Below, piece by piece: positions 62,701 through 64,000 of a DNA stretch of 64,000 nucleotides. Location: contig CAWHVG010000007.1 in NCBI GenBank assembly GCA_963832725.1, positions 186,001 through 250,000 of the forward strand, given 5' to 3'. The notes under the pieces are model-generated. The model worked only from the letters and a program-made list of their open reading frames with translations, searched no databases and had not been told where the DNA came from. Every line of letters begins with the position of its first letter. The stretch's first letter is position 1. The position numbers and the translations under genes were made by a program. Source of the stretch: JAEZBP01 sp963832725. Its GTDB lineage: Bacteria; Myxococcota_A; Polyangia; Polyangiales; Sandaracinaceae.

Positions 62701-62884
62701 TCTGCTCGAAGACCTGCGGCGGCGCGTCGCCCTGCCGGACCACCACCGCGATGCGCGGGAAGGTCAGCTCCGGGTAGACGCCGCTCGGCAGCGTCTGGGC
62801 GGCCAGCACGCCGCCAATCGCGGCCACCGCGGCCACCAGGATGACCAGCGAGCGGTTCGAGAGCGCGAAGTCGGCGATCTTCAC
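59782..62884 (-). CDS. RND-family efflux transporter, frameshifted
   Basis: GTG 62884 has GAGGAG 5 bp upstream. The first frame (to 60893) covers the first porter domain (AAQTLPSGVYPELTFPRIAV) and membrane half with the proton-relay motif IGLVVDDAIVVVEAIALRLE; the second (to 59782) holds the remaining porter part and last membrane helices (MGLVLLVGLVVKNGILLVEL). The break is at GATTCT (60943-60938, minus strand): removing one T gives DMLDDLSGTPRPVEVRIFG and one continuous protein of about 1034 residues, the normal RND length. It would export drugs, metals or lipids with the adaptor encoded upstream. Confidence 0.88.
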
Positions 62885-62994
62885 GGTCGCTCCTCACCCT
62901 CTCTGTCGGGACAGGTCGCCGCGCTCGGCCACGCCTCCTGCGAGGGCGCCGACGCCGTGCGTGTCGTCGCGGGCTCTGTGGTGAGGCGCATCAT
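62881..62994 (-). CDS. Possible 37-aa coupling ORF between adaptor and RND genes
   Basis: ATG 62994 overlaps the adaptor stop (ATGA) and its TGA (62883-62881) overlaps the RND start GTG (GTGA). The product MMRLTTEPATTRTASAPSQE... has no hydrophobic segment and no recognised family. The double overlap suggests it may serve to couple translation; it may equally be chance. Confidence 0.25.
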   Translation of the reverse strand: MMRLTTEPATTRTASAPSQEAWPSAATCPDREGEERP

Positions 62995-64000
62995 TCCTCC
63001 CGCACCTCGATGGCGACGCCGTCCTCGAACGCCGGCACCTCGTCGATCGCCACCCGCGCGCCGGCCTCGACGCCGGAGGCGATCTCGGCCACCCCGTCGA
63101 CACGCCGTCCGACCTCGACCTCGACCACGTGCGCCTGCCCGTCCTGGCAGAGCACCACCTCGGTGCGCGCGCCGCCGCCGTTTCGCACCGCCACCTCGGG
63201 CACGACCACGCCATCGCGCGGCGGCCCCACGTTCACCTCGGCGTCGCCGAGCAAGCCGAGCGGCGGACAGACGTCGTCACACGTGAGTGAGAGCCACACC
63301 TCACCGACGCCGCTGGCCGGATCGACCGCCGGCGAGACCGCGCGCACCGTCGCGGAGAACGCCTGCTCGGGCAGCGCGTCGAAGCGCACCGTGGCCTCCT
63401 GCTCGGCTCGGATCGCCACCAGGTCCGCCGCCGCCGCGCTGGCGGCCAGCTCCAGCGCCGAGGAATCCGCGATCTCCACAATCGGCGTGGCCGGCGTGCC
63501 GTCGACCACCTCGCCACGCCCGCGGAGCAAGTGCACCACCACGCCGTCAATCGGTGAGCGCACGTCCGTCCGCTCCACGCCGTGGCGGGCCGCGTCCAAG
63601 TGCGCGCGGGCCGAAGCCATCAGCGCGTCCGTGCGCGCCTGCTCGGCCTCGGCCGCTTCCAGCGCCTGCCGCGCGTGGATCCCGCGCTCCACCAAGTGCG
63701 CCTCGCGGGTCGCCGCCGCCTCCGCCGCCGTGTGCGCCGCGTTGGCCTCGGCCAGCGTCGCCTGCGCCTCCCGCACCACGTCGCGGGACACGCGAGGCTC
63801 CACCTCGGCAATCACGTCGCCCTGGGCCACGTGGTCACCGACCCGGAGCGCCACCCGATCGAGCCGCCCCGCCACCTCGGCCGAGACGATCGCGTGATGC
63901 TCGGGCGCCGCCGCCACGGTGCCGCGGAGCGTGCGCGTGTCGGCGAACGAGCGCGCCTCGGCCACCGCGCACCGCGTCGCGATCGGATGCTCCTCTTCCG
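62991..64000 (-). CDS. RND periplasmic adaptor (membrane fusion protein), partial
   Basis: The frame is open through the right edge, so the N-terminus lies outside the window; about 336 residues are visible. The start of the visible part (EEEHPIATRCAVAEARSFAD, TLRGTVAAAPEHHAIVSAEV) precedes the lipoyl half-motifs (AGRLDRVALRVGDHVAQGDV and VRSPIDGVVVHLLRGRGEVV). Between them is the coiled-coil hairpin (REAQATLAEANAAHTAAEAA), followed by the beta-barrel and membrane-proximal domains. It links the RND pump to an outer-membrane channel, whose gene is not in the window. Confidence 0.9.
   Translation of the reverse strand, partial: EEEHPIATRCAVAEARSFADTRTLRGTVAAAPEHHAIVSAEVAGRLDRVALRVGDHVAQGDVIAEVEPRVSRDVVREAQATLAEANAAHTAAEAAATREAHLVERGIHARQALEAAEAEQARTDALMASARAHLDAARHGVERTDVRSPIDGVVVHLLRGRGEVVDGTPATPIVEIADSSALELAASAAAADLVAIRAEQEATVRFDALPEQAFSATVRAVSPAVDPASGVGEVWLSLTCDDVCPPLGLLGDAEVNVGPPRDGVVVPEVAVRNGGGARTEVVLCQDGQAHVVEVEVGRRVDGVAEIASGVEAGARVAIDEVPAFEDGVAIEVREE

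Overview
The window is very GC-rich and densely coded, and its gene content points to a myxobacterium, most likely a Polyangiales/Sandaracinus-like member. The reasons are many lipoproteins with Asp/Gly-rich, thrombospondin type-3 or MopE-like Cys/Asp repeats, a large membrane-anchored Ser/Thr kinase, an enhancer-binding protein, two ECF sigma factors, an AgmX-like protein and PilZ signalling. No rRNA, tRNA or CRISPR array was recognised. The genus is an inference from gene content only.

Layout. 1-2.4 kb: 5' part of a lipoprotein gene (reverse strand), a small inverted-repeat element (MITE-like), an IS630-family insertion sequence and strong hairpins. 2.5-7.2 kb: flotillin + NfeD-like pair facing a PspF-type enhancer-binding protein with a degenerate receiver, then an ECF sigma factor and a thioredoxin. 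7.3-13.1 kb: thrombospondin-3 lipoprotein, a frameshifted MopE-like lipoprotein, hexitol-phosphatase-like HAD enzyme, TPR membrane protein. 13.2-24.8 kb: 85-bp repeat array, exported rubrerythrin-like protein, SDR, PilZ, PrsW-like protease, rtcB-archease RNA-repair operon, M48 peptidase, bpt, hotdog protein, Ser/Thr kinase and a TPR/PEGA-like exported protein. 24.8-35.9 kb: a second MITE copy, then a long reverse-strand run: lectin-like and Cys-rich lipoproteins, an ECF sigma / anti-sigma / outer-membrane set in which both the anti-sigma and the outer-membrane protein end in a glycogen-binding-type domain, a HAD phosphatase, UbiB-family kinase, TetR regulator and GuaB1. 36-50 kb: small conserved proteins, glutathione peroxidase, AgmX-like protein, a 4 x 167-bp repeat array, HSL-type esterase, lipoproteins, a TPR protein with a C-terminal CxxCH, a DUF2293 protein, an outer-membrane protein and a DEAD-box helicase with a DbpA-like RNA-binding domain. 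50-64 kb: pyruvate:ferredoxin oxidoreductase with a dihydroorotate-dehydrogenase-like partner, a GAF/histidine kinase, an FAD oxidoreductase + DUF2867 epimerase pair and an RND efflux pump with its periplasmic adaptor running off the right edge.

Two themes stand out. First, short tandem repeats have repeatedly grown at gene 3' ends: a 17-bp array from the last codons of bpt, a 14-bp array from the last codons of the glutathione peroxidase gene, a duplicated convergent junction at 11.4-11.65 kb, and 85- and 167-bp arrays in gene-free gaps. Second, at least eight genes carry a single-base frameshift. In four of them removing one T from a GATTCT restores a sensible, family-consistent protein, which suggests systematic consensus errors rather than decay. 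The best candidate for an undescribed system is the sigma / anti-sigma / outer-membrane-protein set at 28.0-30.6 kb.
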